This document shows, piece after piece, positions 32,643 through 41,933 of a stretch of 64,000 bases of DNA. This DNA comes from Pseudomonadota bacterium (lineage in GTDB: Bacteria > Pseudomonadota > Alphaproteobacteria > Rhizobiales > Rhizobiaceae): NCBI GenBank assembly GCA_023457435.1, contig JAEWLS010000027.1, positions 62,001-126,000 on the forward strand, in the 5' to 3' direction. The position numbers and the translations under genes were made by a program. The notes under the pieces were generated by a model, which saw only the letters and a list, made by a program, of their open reading frames with translations, ran no database searches and had not been told where the DNA came from. Each line of letters begins with the position of its first letter. Position 1 is the first letter of the stretch.

Positions 32643-35600
32643 ATGTTTCTGACCCGCATCAGCGTCTCACAGCCGGTGTTCGCCACCATGATGATGGTGG
32701 CGATCCTCGTATTCGGCGCATACTCCTATTTCCGGCTGCCGGTGGAGCAGTTTCCGGACGTCGACTTTCCGGTCGTCGCGGTTGTCGTCTCCTATCCGGG
32801 AGCCGCTCCCGAAGCCGTCGAGAGCGACATCGTCAAGCCGGTCGAAGAGGTGATCAACACCCTCAACGGCCTCGATACGATCCAGTCTACCGCGCAGACC
32901 GGGCAGGCGATGATCATCGCCATCTTCGAGCTGGAAGTCGATTCTGCGACGGCGGCGCAGGAGGTGCGCGACAAGCTTGCGCGTCTCGAAGCGGTGCTGC
33001 CCGACGGTGCCGACAAGCCGCAGGTTCTGCGCTTCGACCCGGCAGAGCAGCCGATCATGTCGCTGGCGATCAGTTCCGACACCATGTCGACGCGCGACCT
33101 GACCACGCTCACCGAAAAGATCATCGTGAACCGCCTCACGGTCGTCCAGGGCGTCGGCAGCGCAACCGTCATCGGCGGCCTGCCCCGCCAGATAAACGTT
33201 CTTGCCGATCCGGACCGGATGATGGCTCTGAACCTCGGAATCGGCGAGGTGATGAGCGCGGTGGCGCAGGGCAACAGCAACGACGCAGCCGGGTCGTTGC
33301 GCGGCAGCGTGCAGACGCAGCCGATTCAGGTCGAAGGCCGCGTTTCGGAACTGCACGATTTCCTCGACATCGTTGTGGCGCGCCGCGGCGGGGTTCCCGT
33401 CCATCTCGGCGATGTCGCGACGATCGAGGACGGACAGGCAGACGAGGCGAACGTTGCATTGATCGACGGCCAGCGCGCGCTCGCGGTGAACGTTCTCAAG
33501 GTGCAGGGCGCGAACACGGTCCAGGTTGCGAAGGACATTCGGGAAACCGTGGCCAAGCTCGAGGCCGGCGAGCTTCCCGCCGGCGTGCATGTGCGTGTCG
33601 TCACCGACAATTCGGTGCCGGTGACGAGCTCGTTCCAGGCGGTACAGAGCATGGTGCTCGAAGGCGCGGCGCTCGCCGTCGTCATCGTGTTCCTGTTTCT
33701 CAATTCCTGGCGTTCGACGGTCATCACTGGCCTGACGCTGCCGATCTCGATCGTCGGCACGATGATCGCGCTCTACTTCCTTGGCTTCACCCTGAACATG
33801 ATGACGCTGATGGCGCTGTCGCTGTCGGTCGGCATCCTGATCGACGACGCGATCGTGGTCCGCGAGAACATCATGCGGCATCTGCACATGGGAAAAAGCC
33901 ACGTGCGCGCGGCGCTCGACGGAACGAACGAAATCGGCCTTGCCGTCATGGCGACGACGCTTTCGATCGTTGCAGTCTTCCTTCCCGTTGCCTTCATGGA
34001 CGGGATCATGGGCCGCTTCTTCCTTCAGTTCGGCGTAACCGTGTCGATAGCGGTCCTGATCTCGCTCTTCGTGGCATTCACGCTCGACCCCATGATGTCG
34101 AGCGTATGGTACGACCCGGCGGCGCATCCAGGCAGCAAGCGCGGCTTCATTGGGCGCGCCGTTGCCCGCTTCGATCGGTGGTTCGCTTCGCTTACCGACG
34201 TCTACCGCGGCATCCTCGGCTGGAGCCTGCGGCATCGCATCACGACGCTGCTCACGGCACTCGCGATGTTCGTCGGCAGCTTCTTCCTGGTGCCGATCGT
34301 CGGCGCCGAGTTCATCCCGGCGCTCGACCGCGGCGAATTCCAGGTCGACGTCAGGACGCCGCCGGGGTCCTCGCTCGACTACACGACCGCCAAGGCGCGG
34401 CAGGTCGAGGCGCTCCTGCGCGAGTTTCCGGAGGTCTCAAGTACCTACGCGACGGTCAATTCGGGCCAGGCGCGTGGCGAGAACCGCGCCATCGTCATTG
34501 CCAAGATGGTGCCGGCCGACCAGCGCGCGCGCACCTCGGTCGGCATGACCGAACCGGTGCGGTCGGCGATCAAGGCAATTCCCGGGATCCACGCGACCGT
34601 CGGCGCCGCGAGCGGGCTGGGGACCGTGGCGAAACCGGTGCAGATCAACATCATGGGCGACGACACGGAGACGCTGAAGCGGCTCTCCGGCGAGCTTGCG
34701 GAATCGTTGCGCAAAATCAACGGGCTGACCGATGTTGAGACCACGCTCGAGGCGGCCCAGCCCAACATCGGCATCAAGGTCAATAGCGAGCTTGCGAGCG
34801 ACCTTGGTGTGTCCATGCAGCAGATCGGCGCGACCATCCGCCCGATGATGGCGGGAGAGCAGGTGTCGGACTGGACCGACGCGAGAGGCCAGAACTTCAA
34901 GGTGACGGTGCGTCTGCCGGAGTCGCTGCGCAACGATCCCCAGGCGCTCGCCGAGCTTCCCATCGTCCAGGGCACGGGCGCAGCAACGGTGACGCTCGGG
35001 CAGGTCGCGGATATCTCGGTCACCGAGGGGCCGGGCGAGATCACCCGCAAGGATTTGTCGCGGCAGGTGGGCATAACGGCCAACCTTGCCGGCGTGAACC
35101 TTGGCGAGGTCACGGCGCCCGTCCAGGCGGCGATCGCCGGGCTGACGCTTCCCCCCGGCTATCGCGCGCAGCTTGGTGGCGACGCCGAGCAGCTGGCGGA
35201 TGTCGGAACCGCCGCAGCTTCGGCGCTGTTGCTCGCCGTCACCTTCATCTACCTCGTGCTCGCGTCCCAGTTCGGCAGCTTCCTGCAGCCGGTGGCCATC
35301 ATGATCTCGCTGCCGCTGTCACTGATCGGCGTGCTCGTCGGCTTGCTGGTCGGCGGAACGACGCTCAACATGATGTCGATGATCGGCTTCATCATGCTGA
35401 TGGGTCTCGTCGTGAAAAACGCGATCCTGCTGGTGGACAACGCTAACCAGCATGTGCGCGCCGGTATGCCGCTGGTCGAAGCCTTGCTCGAAGCCGGTGC
35501 GACGCGGTTCCGGCCGATCGTCATGACGTCGCTTGCGATGATCTTCGGGATGCTGCCGCTGGCGCTGAGCGTGCACGAAGGGTCCAGCCAGAATGCTCCA

Positions 35601-35759
35601 ATGGCACACGCGGTCATTGGCGGACTCATCAGCTCGACCCTGCTCACCCTGGTCGTCGTACCTGTGATCCTGACCTACATCGACAGGTTCGGCAAGCGTG
35701 TGTCGCGGTTGTTCCCGCAGGCCCCGCACGACGAAGACGCAATGGAACCAGCGGAATAG
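32643..35759 (+). CDS. RND efflux pump inner membrane subunit (HAE1/AcrB-MdtB type)
   Basis: A 1038-residue proton-driven pump with the duplicated RND layout. A first helix (MVAILVFGAYSYFRLPVEQF) is followed by the large periplasmic porter loop with VSYPGAAPEAVESDIVKPVE. The central TM4 region SVGILIDDAIVVRENI carries the proton-relay aspartates. The second half contains GLVVKNAILLVDNAN. The sequence fits multidrug rather than heavy-metal pumps. Together with the adaptor encoded upstream it would expel drugs, detergents or lipids. No outer membrane factor gene is adjacent, so a shared TolC is presumed. Expression is probably controlled by the divergent two-component pair. Confidence 0.95.
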   Translation: MFLTRISVSQPVFATMMMVAILVFGAYSYFRLPVEQFPDVDFPVVAVVVSYPGAAPEAVESDIVKPVEEVINTLNGLDTIQSTAQTGQAMIIAIFELEVDSATAAQEVRDKLARLEAVLPDGADKPQVLRFDPAEQPIMSLAISSDTMSTRDLTTLTEKIIVNRLTVVQGVGSATVIGGLPRQINVLADPDRMMALNLGIGEVMSAVAQGNSNDAAGSLRGSVQTQPIQVEGRVSELHDFLDIVVARRGGVPVHLGDVATIEDGQADEANVALIDGQRALAVNVLKVQGANTVQVAKDIRETVAKLEAGELPAGVHVRVVTDNSVPVTSSFQAVQSMVLEGAALAVVIVFLFLNSWRSTVITGLTLPISIVGTMIALYFLGFTLNMMTLMALSLSVGILIDDAIVVRENIMRHLHMGKSHVRAALDGTNEIGLAVMATTLSIVAVFLPVAFMDGIMGRFFLQFGVTVSIAVLISLFVAFTLDPMMSSVWYDPAAHPGSKRGFIGRAVARFDRWFASLTDVYRGILGWSLRHRITTLLTALAMFVGSFFLVPIVGAEFIPALDRGEFQVDVRTPPGSSLDYTTAKARQVEALLREFPEVSSTYATVNSGQARGENRAIVIAKMVPADQRARTSVGMTEPVRSAIKAIPGIHATVGAASGLGTVAKPVQINIMGDDTETLKRLSGELAESLRKINGLTDVETTLEAAQPNIGIKVNSELASDLGVSMQQIGATIRPMMAGEQVSDWTDARGQNFKVTVRLPESLRNDPQALAELPIVQGTGAATVTLGQVADISVTEGPGEITRKDLSRQVGITANLAGVNLGEVTAPVQAAIAGLTLPPGYRAQLGGDAEQLADVGTAAASALLLAVTFIYLVLASQFGSFLQPVAIMISLPLSLIGVLVGLLVGGTTLNMMSMIGFIMLMGLVVKNAILLVDNANQHVRAGMPLVEALLEAGATRFRPIVMTSLAMIFGMLPLALSVHEGSSQNAPMAHAVIGGLISSTLLTLVVVPVILTYIDRFGKRVSRLFPQAPHDEDAMEPAE

Positions 35760-35763
35760 CGGA

Positions 35764-36897
35764 TCAGCTGCGCTGGTAGGCGTCGGCATAGCCGGTGCCG
35801 CGCCAGCTGATGCGGCGGTAGAGGAAGCTAGAAAGCGGTAGCCAGATCAGCACCGTCAGCATGTAGGGGATGCCCAGCGGGGCAAGCCGCAGAAGCCCTG
35901 AAATGCGCAGCCGCCAGCGCATTGCAATCAGCAGGAGCAGCATGGCGCCGGCGATGCACGCGACCGCCGCAATGCCGCGCGGGTCGAGCGCGGCCGCGGC
36001 GACGTACGAAGCCGAGGCTCCGAGCAGCGCGAAGAGCGCCATCATGACGACCATCGGACGAAGGAAAGCCGGGCCGTCGCCGAACCCACCGGCGATCCAG
36101 CGGCGCTGCTGGCTGATCATGTGCGCGAATGACGGGACCGGCACGACGGTAACGCAGCCCGAAGGCTCGGCGCAGAGCACGGCGGAACGCCCGGCTGCCT
36201 CCGACATCCGCCACAGCGCGATGTCCTCGGCGACCTTGAAGTCCGCGGCTTCGAGCCCGCCTGCGGCCTCGTAGACGTCGCGGCGGATGGCCATCGACGG
36301 TCCGAGCGGCACGGCTGCACCGCCGAGCCCGACCGCCCCGGTCACGAAGCCGAGACAGGTGATGCTCGTCACACGCTCGAGCACGCCGGTGAAGCTGTCC
36401 GCGATGACGTCGTAGGTCCCGCCGATCACGCCGGTATCGGGCGTCGCGGGTGCGAGCATGCCGCGGATCCAGCCGGCGGGCACCGCGGCGTCGGCGTCGG
36501 TGATGAACAGCCACTCGCCGGTAGCGTGGCGTGCCGCCTCGGCGATGCCACGCGCCTTTCCCGGCAGCTTCGAGGCCGCACTGCTTCTCGCAAACATCCA
36601 GTTTGGCCTAGTAGCGCAGAAGTCGGCGATGATTTCGGCAGTGCTGTCGGTCGACCTGTCATCCACAGCGACGACCTGCAGCTTCTCGGCCGGATAGTCG
36701 AGCGCGGCCAGCGAACTGAGACAGCGCGCGATGTCGCGCTCCTCGTTGCGACAGGTGATCAGCACCGAGACATGAGGCAGAGAGTCGCCGAATGCCGGTT
36801 TGCTGCGTGGCAGGCGAAAGATAGCCGCCGAGAGAACGGCCGCAGCGAGCGCGAAAAGAATTGCGCAGGCCAGTCCGAACCAGGCGACAATCTCCAT
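35764..36897 (-). CDS. GT21/GT2-like membrane glycosyltransferase, candidate ceramide glycosyltransferase
   Basis: A 377-residue membrane glycosyltransferase. One helix lies at the N-terminus (residues 5-27) and about three at the C-terminus. The catalytic domain has VSVLITCRNEERDIARCL, VVAVDDRSTDST, the metal-binding FITDADAAVP, the acidic EDIALW and the QQRRW motif. The D-D-D-QxxRW set is that of ceramide glucosyltransferases (GT21), though other GT2 enzymes share it. AGGGGGA precedes the ATG. It runs in the same direction as the hydroxylase gene. Close to serine-palmitoyltransferase-like and ceramide-synthase-like genes it may add a sugar to a ceramide (inference). Confidence 0.75.
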   Translation of the reverse strand: MEIVAWFGLACAILFALAAAVLSAAIFRLPRSKPAFGDSLPHVSVLITCRNEERDIARCLSSLAALDYPAEKLQVVAVDDRSTDSTAEIIADFCATRPNWMFARSSAASKLPGKARGIAEAARHATGEWLFITDADAAVPAGWIRGMLAPATPDTGVIGGTYDVIADSFTGVLERVTSITCLGFVTGAVGLGGAAVPLGPSMAIRRDVYEAAGGLEAADFKVAEDIALWRMSEAAGRSAVLCAEPSGCVTVVPVPSFAHMISQQRRWIAGGFGDGPAFLRPMVVMMALFALLGASASYVAAAALDPRGIAAVACIAGAMLLLLIAMRWRLRISGLLRLAPLGIPYMLTVLIWLPLSSFLYRRISWRGTGYADAYQRS

Positions 36898-36962
36898 GAT
36901 GTCCCCCTGTAAAGCTAACGCAAAGGTCTCGCTACGATCGTAGGAGCTCCGTCAGACGTCTG

Positions 36963-37694
36963 CTAGCGGCTTTCGCCGCCCAATTTCGCCACCCAAGGAT
37001 ATTTTCGCGCCTGCTCGTCGGTATAGCCAAGGTTGCGAACCGTCGGGCTCTTGCCGACGTTTCCGGCGCCCTCGTAGACCGTGCCTATGGCGCGATCAGC
37101 AACATCGGTCACGATGCCGTAATTCCCCTGTTCCGAATGGAAATGATGAAGGAGGTGGTGCCGGCGCATGTGTTTGAGCAGCGACGACTTGAATGCCACC
37201 GGCAAGTGCGCCGCCGCGTGGTGGAACTCATAGACGATAAGGGCACAGAACCCGGCCGAACTCGCTGCGGCAAGACCGGTGAGGCCGAACGCGAGGTAGC
37301 CTATCGGCGCGGCGATCGCCAAGACCGCAGGAATCGTTGTGTAGGGGGCGCCGAACAGCACCGACAGGTCGTTGGGGTCCATGTGATGCACATAATGCAG
37401 GCGCCGCCAAAGCGCGGCGGTCCAGTTCATCCGATAGAGCGGGCCGTGCAGCACGAACCTGTGCAGCAGGAACTCGACGAACGGGTAGGCGACGGCAACC
37501 AGCAGGAACGATCCGACGATCGGCCAAGCCGAATCGGCAATGACGACAGCAGCCGCGAGCGTGACCGCGGCGCCAAAGAGGTAGAGTGGGATCGTGTAGT
37601 GGCTGAAGAACTTCGCGAAGAACTCGCGCCGGCTCATCGGCTTTCGCATGTCTATCGATGCAGCCCAGTCGGCATCGCCGTGGAGAAACTTCAT
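36963..37694 (-). CDS. Fatty acid hydroxylase/sterol desaturase-family di-iron membrane enzyme
   Basis: About 243 residues with several membrane helices and the full histidine clusters of the family: HRFVLH, HYVHH, HHAAAH and HMRRHHLLHH followed by HSEQGNYG. Such di-iron enzymes hydroxylate or desaturate lipid chains. In this neighbourhood a long-chain base or fatty acyl C-hydroxylase acting on a ceramide is the natural guess. The start is uncertain: the ATG at 37694 (MKFLHG) is favoured, but an ATG at 37754 and a GTG at 37763 extend it in frame; none has an ideal ribosome site. It is divergent from the SDR gene. Confidence 0.82.
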   Translation of the reverse strand: MKFLHGDADWAASIDMRKPMSRREFFAKFFSHYTIPLYLFGAAVTLAAAVVIADSAWPIVGSFLLVAVAYPFVEFLLHRFVLHGPLYRMNWTAALWRRLHYVHHMDPNDLSVLFGAPYTTIPAVLAIAAPIGYLAFGLTGLAAASSAGFCALIVYEFHHAAAHLPVAFKSSLLKHMRRHHLLHHFHSEQGNYGIVTDVADRAIGTVYEGAGNVGKSPTVRNLGYTDEQARKYPWVAKLGGESR

Positions 37695-37882
37695 GGCCGT
37701 AACCCGCAGATGTCCCAAAGACCGATGCGATCGCGCCTGCGCCGGTCGCAACATTTCTCCCACAGCGGGGCATAACCTGCAAAGACCCGATGTCGCGCTT
37801 GATAGCGCAGGATGGCGGGTCTAGCGTCGCCCGCGCCGGCGAGACCGGCGTCCGGGGCAGAGTTTAGCGGGCAAAATCAATC

Positions 37883-38707
37883 GTGGGCACTTCACAGCAT
37901 GGCCGAGGCCGGCTGCCGCATGTGGTCATCACCGGTGCCTCGAGCGGCCTCGGCGCCGCGCTGGCGCGCGCTTATGCCGCGCGCGGCGCCGACCTGACTT
38001 TGTGCGGGCGCAACATTGAGAGGCTCGAAACCACCGCTTCCGATTGCCGGGTATCGAGCGGCGGCGCGGCGCGGGTCGATATCGAGGTGCTCGACGTCAC
38101 GGATGCGTCCTCGATGCAGAAGCGCATGACCGCGATCGACACGTCGCGGCCGATCGACACGATCTTCGCCAATGCCGGCGTCGGCGGGTCGATGGTCGTC
38201 GTCGAGCGACCGGGAGAGCGCGCGGATGTGGCGGATGCTATCGTCGCGACGAATTTCACCGGCGTGCTCAACACGGTGATACCCGTCCTGCCAGGGATGA
38301 TGCGTCGCGGAAGAGGGCATGTGGTGCTTGTGAGCTCTCTTGCGGCGTTCGGCGGACTGGCGCAGTCGCCTGTTTACTCCGCGAGCAAGGCCGCGGTGCG
38401 GCTATACGGTGAAGGGTTGCGGCGGATGCTGCACGGCAGCGGCGTCGGCGTAACGGTGGTGTCTCCGGGTTTCGTCGATACGCCGATGAGCCGTTCGCTG
38501 CCCGTTCAGCCGCCGGGCGTATGGGGCGTCGACAAGGCGGCCGCCGCAGTCATCGCCGGCGTCGACCGGGGCAAGGCGGAGATCGCGTTTCCGCGCTATC
38601 TGAAACATCTCATGCAGTTCGGCAGCTTGTTGCCGGCCGGTCTGTCGGACGGGCTGTTCAGACTAGCGGCGCGTACGGCGAAACCACGGGCTGAGGGGAA
38701 CTCCTGA
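37883..38707 (+). CDS. Short-chain dehydrogenase/reductase, candidate 3-ketosphinganine reductase
   Basis: A 274-residue classical SDR. The cofactor motif is ITGASSGLGAALARAYA, the structural motif is FANAGVGG, and the catalytic Ser and Tyr-x-x-x-Lys lie in VSSLAAFGG and YSASKAAV. A C-terminal extension of about 40 residues includes KAAAAVIAGVDRGKAEIAFP, seen in lipid-acting SDRs such as ketosphinganine reductases. The start is a GTG at 37883; no in-frame ATG precedes the domain. The stop overlaps the next start (TGATG). With the serine-palmitoyltransferase-like gene nearby, reduction of 3-ketosphinganine is a reasonable role, but a generic SDR cannot be excluded. Confidence 0.78.
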   Translation: MGTSQHGRGRLPHVVITGASSGLGAALARAYAARGADLTLCGRNIERLETTASDCRVSSGGAARVDIEVLDVTDASSMQKRMTAIDTSRPIDTIFANAGVGGSMVVVERPGERADVADAIVATNFTGVLNTVIPVLPGMMRRGRGHVVLVSSLAAFGGLAQSPVYSASKAAVRLYGEGLRRMLHGSGVGVTVVSPGFVDTPMSRSLPVQPPGVWGVDKAAAAVIAGVDRGKAEIAFPRYLKHLMQFGSLLPAGLSDGLFRLAARTAKPRAEGNS

Positions 38708-39849
38708 TGGGCGAGGTCGTCATCCGCGAGGTGGAGGGGCGCTCCAACCTGCGCGACTGGCTGGATGTTCCGGTGAGGACGCGAGGCAGGGAGCCCGGCT
38801 TCGTCCACCTTCTCGACTTGATGGAAAAGCCACGCATCTCGAAGAAAGCGCCGTTCTTCACCTTCGGCGAGGCAAAATTCTTCGTCGCTTACAGCGACGG
38901 CAAACCGGTCGGTCGCATTTCGGCGCAGATCAACCGCCGACACCTCGACCTTTACAAGGACGCGACCGGTCATTTCGGCTTCTTCGAGTGCGTCGACGAT
39001 CGAGGCGTGGCGGCCGCGCTTTTCGACGTGGCCGCCGACTGGCTGCGCACCAAGGGCATGGAACGCATGGTCGGGCCGTTCGACCTGACCGTCAATGACG
39101 AGATCGGGATACCGGTCGACGATTTCGAGGGGCCGCCCGCATTGCTGATGCGCCACGGGGCGCGGTGGTATCCGAGCCTCTTTGAAGCTCACGGTTTCGA
39201 CAAGGCGAAGGACGTTCTGGCGTATCGCTTCCGTCCCACGGAGCGTGGGAGCGCGGTCCCGGACGTGTTGCTGCGGGCGTCGGCGCGGGCGCGCGCGATG
39301 CCCGGCATCACAACGCGACAGTTCGACCTGAAGCAGTTCAAGCGGGAAGCCGACCTCCTGATCGACATCTTCAACGACGCATGGAGCCACAACTGGTCGT
39401 TCGTGCCGTTCAGCGAGGCTGAAATCGAGGCCCTGGTGAAGGAAATGAAGCCGGTGCTCAAGGACCGCTGGGCGCACTTCGTGATGGTGGACGGGCGTGA
39501 AGTCGGCGTCATCGTGGCTCTGCCTGACGTCAACAGGGTCATCCAAGGCGGCAATGGCAGGCTGTTTCCGACGAACGTGTTCAAACTGGCATCGAAATTC
39601 ATCAGCAGCGACTGGGAAACCTTCCGCGTGCCGTTGATGGGCATTCGCCGCGAATTCCATAAATCCGCGATGGTGACCGGGCTGCTCGGCGTGCTGATGG
39701 AAGCGCTGATGAGGCAGCACGTGGATTACAAGATCGACTGGGTCGAGTTCTCGTGGATCCTGGAGGACAACAAGGGCATGCGCCACGCCGCCGAGATGCT
39801 CACCGGACCGGCAGAGAAGACCTACCGCCTGTACGCGAAGGCGCTCTGA
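38707..39849 (+). CDS. GNAT-like acyltransferase, candidate bacterial ceramide synthase (bCerS)
   Basis: A 380-residue protein of the two-GNAT-domain type. Segments include KFFVAYSDGKPVGRISAQIN, HFGFFECVDD with a following DVAADWLRTKGM, and GPFDLTVNDEIGIPVDDFEG. Later ones are FNDAWSHNWSFVPFSEAE and VDGREVGVIVALPDVN. This layout and length match, from memory, the bacterial ceramide synthase of Caulobacter, which N-acylates sphinganine and is unrelated to the eukaryotic enzyme. The gene overlaps the SDR gene (TGATG) and converges on the serine-palmitoyltransferase-like gene with 3 bp between stops. The function is inferred from resemblance and context. Confidence 0.7.
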   Translation: MGEVVIREVEGRSNLRDWLDVPVRTRGREPGFVHLLDLMEKPRISKKAPFFTFGEAKFFVAYSDGKPVGRISAQINRRHLDLYKDATGHFGFFECVDDRGVAAALFDVAADWLRTKGMERMVGPFDLTVNDEIGIPVDDFEGPPALLMRHGARWYPSLFEAHGFDKAKDVLAYRFRPTERGSAVPDVLLRASARARAMPGITTRQFDLKQFKREADLLIDIFNDAWSHNWSFVPFSEAEIEALVKEMKPVLKDRWAHFVMVDGREVGVIVALPDVNRVIQGGNGRLFPTNVFKLASKFISSDWETFRVPLMGIRREFHKSAMVTGLLGVLMEALMRQHVDYKIDWVEFSWILEDNKGMRHAAEMLTGPAEKTYRLYAKAL

Positions 39850-39852
39850 GGC

Positions 39853-41061
39853 CTACTCGGCGGCCGACTGGAAATCGCCGACGCGCCGCCATTCCTCCAG
39901 CGCATCGAAGACGCGGACGATGTCGGCCGTGCTATGCCGGCAGGTGATGAAGAAGCGCAGGCGTGGCAGCTCCTTCGGCACGCCGATCTGGATGATCGGC
40001 GGCACGTAGATGCCGTGGTTCATCAGCCACTGCGAAGCGGACAACGTCTGCATCGCATCCGCGAACATCACCGGAACCACACCGGCACCAATCGCGACAC
40101 CAACGTCGAAGCCGCGTGCCTTCGCTTCCTTGACGAAAATCCGCGCCATGAGGTTAGCCTGGTCGACACGAGCTGGTTCTTGCCGAAGTTTGGCGAGCGC
40201 GGCGCTTGCGCCGGCAGCGATCCCAGGCGCCACGCCGACGCTGAAGACGAAGCCGGGCAGCGTATAGCGGAGCCACTCTATCACCTCGGTGCCGCCGAGG
40301 ATGAAGCCGCCACAGCTGGCGAAAGACTTCGACAGCGTGCCGACGATAAGGTCGATCTCCGAGGGCGGAATGCCGAAATGCTCGGTCAGGCCGCGGCCCG
40401 TCTTGCCGAGCACGCCGATCGAGTGCGCCTCGTCGAGCATGAGCCAGGCGTCGTAGCGCTTGCACAGCTCCAGGATCCGCGGAAGATCCGGAATGTCCCC
40501 ATCCATGGAGAACAGACCTTCCGTCACGACCAGCGCGCGCGAATAGTTCTTGCGGCGTTCACGAAGCGCTGCCTCGAGGCTATCGCAGGAATTGTGCGAG
40601 AAGACGATGTCTTCGGCGCGCGAGCCGCGAACGCCCGCGACGATGCTGTTATGCGCCAGTTCGTCGTAGAAGATGGCGTCATCGGCGGTAAGCAGATGGC
40701 TGATCAGCGATGCGTTGGTGCCGTACCCCGACACCATTGCCAAAGCGCCCTCGGTCCCGACGAAATCGGCGAGTTCCCGTTCCAGCTTGCGCTGGAACGA
40801 CCGTTCGCCGCCGACCAGGCGCGACGCCCCGACGCCCGTGCCGTGCATTAGAGCCGCCTCGGCGGCGGCCTGGCGCACCGTGGGCTCATGGTTCAGGCCC
40901 AAATAGTCGTAATGGGCGAAGCTGATTTGTTCATTGTCGTCGCGGACGGTTTCGTCCATCACGCGGAAAAATGGATTCGGGCCGGTCAGCAGACGGCTGC
41001 CCGCAAGGCTGAATCGGCGCGTCGCATAGCGCGCCAAAGAATTCCTTGGACCTTCCCGCAT
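39853..41061 (-). CDS. spt: Alpha-oxoamine synthase, probable serine palmitoyltransferase
   Basis: A 402-residue PLP enzyme of the alpha-oxoamine synthase family. It has FAHYDYLGLNHEP near the start, SRLVGGERSFQRKLE, MLDEAHSIGVLGKTGRG and the PLP Lys245 in GTLSKSFASCGG. The family joins an amino acid to an acyl thioester with loss of CO2. Members include serine palmitoyltransferase, KBL and BioF. The GTLSKSF..CGG version and the neighbouring SDR, GNAT and hydroxylase genes favour serine palmitoyltransferase, the first step of sphingolipid synthesis. No acyl carrier protein gene is adjacent. BioF is a less likely alternative since no biotin genes are near. Confidence 0.8.
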   Translation of the reverse strand: MREGPRNSLARYATRRFSLAGSRLLTGPNPFFRVMDETVRDDNEQISFAHYDYLGLNHEPTVRQAAAEAALMHGTGVGASRLVGGERSFQRKLERELADFVGTEGALAMVSGYGTNASLISHLLTADDAIFYDELAHNSIVAGVRGSRAEDIVFSHNSCDSLEAALRERRKNYSRALVVTEGLFSMDGDIPDLPRILELCKRYDAWLMLDEAHSIGVLGKTGRGLTEHFGIPPSEIDLIVGTLSKSFASCGGFILGGTEVIEWLRYTLPGFVFSVGVAPGIAAGASAALAKLRQEPARVDQANLMARIFVKEAKARGFDVGVAIGAGVVPVMFADAMQTLSASQWLMNHGIYVPPIIQIGVPKELPRLRFFITCRHSTADIVRVFDALEEWRRVGDFQSAAE

Positions 41062-41290
41062 CGGCGATTTCCCAACCCCTGGCCGACATTGTCAGCGACG
41101 AGGGAGTTGGCGCAAGTGCCCCAGGCGCCTCGTCCCCAAATCACCTTGCCCCGAACTTCGCGCCGCACCCGCTTGAATCGTAGGCGACCGAATACTAGCA
41201 CACTGCCAACGCGGCTGTCCCGTGCGCTGTTAACCGTAGTTAAACCGGTCGGATCGCGACGGACGCGGCCAATGACGCCTGGCGAAGAGG

Positions 41291-41932
41291 ATGACAATGA
41301 AGCTGTTCGGATACTGGCGGTCGTCGTCAGCGTACCGCGTCAGAATCGCCTTGAACCTCAAGGGCCTCAGCGTCGAACACGTGCCGGTGCATCTCGTTCG
41401 AGACGGGGGCGAGCAGAACAAGCCGGCCTACCGCTCGATCAATCCGCAGGGCAGGGTACCCTCGCTCGTCCTCGACGACGGAACCGTGCTGACGCAATCA
41501 TCCGCCATCATCGAGTATCTCGAGGAGATCTTTCCCGAGCCTGCTCTGCTGCCGCGTGATTCGATAGGCGCTGCGCAGGTGCGGGCCGCGGCCGCGATCT
41601 TCGGGGCCGATGTCCACGCACTGCACAATGTCGGTCCGCTCAACTACCTGCGCCGGGAGTTCGGCGCGACCGAGGAGCAGGTCGGCGCTTGGGTCGGGCG
41701 ATGGGTTTCGGACGGACTCGCCGCTTTCGAGCACAAGATCGGCGAAGCAGGCTTCTGCTTCGGCGAAGAACCCGGTCTGGCCGACCTCTATCTTGCACCG
41801 CAGCTCTACACTGCGCGCCGCTTCAATGTCCCCCTCGACGCCTATCCGAAACTCCAGCGGGTCGACGCCCTGCTCGAGACGCATCCGGCTTTCGTCGCGG
41901 CGCATCCATCGCGTCAGCCCGACGCGGAGTAG
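41291..41932 (+). CDS. maiA: Maleylacetoacetate/maleylpyruvate isomerase (zeta-class glutathione transferase)
   Basis: A 213-residue zeta-class glutathione transferase. The signature SSSAYRVRIALNLKG carries the catalytic serines. The thioredoxin-like domain continues with INPQGRVPSLVLDDG and QSSAIIEYLEE, and GLADLYLAPQLY lies in the helical domain. It isomerises the maleyl ring-cleavage product of homogentisate or gentisate to the fumaryl form, using glutathione. The next gene, on the opposite strand and ending 1 base away, encodes a fumarylacetoacetase-family hydrolase, which is the next pathway step. GAAGAGG precedes the ATG at 41291; a second ATG at 41297 is possible. Confidence 0.92.
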   Translation: MTMKLFGYWRSSSAYRVRIALNLKGLSVEHVPVHLVRDGGEQNKPAYRSINPQGRVPSLVLDDGTVLTQSSAIIEYLEEIFPEPALLPRDSIGAAQVRAAAAIFGADVHALHNVGPLNYLRREFGATEEQVGAWVGRWVSDGLAAFEHKIGEAGFCFGEEPGLADLYLAPQLYTARRFNVPLDAYPKLQRVDALLETHPAFVAAHPSRQPDAE

Positions 41933-41933
41933 G

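Noticed and set aside
41230..41243. TTAA-N6-TTAA as a CtrA-type site upstream of the isomerase gene
   Set aside because: The CtrA consensus needs a 7-base spacer and flanking bases that are absent here.
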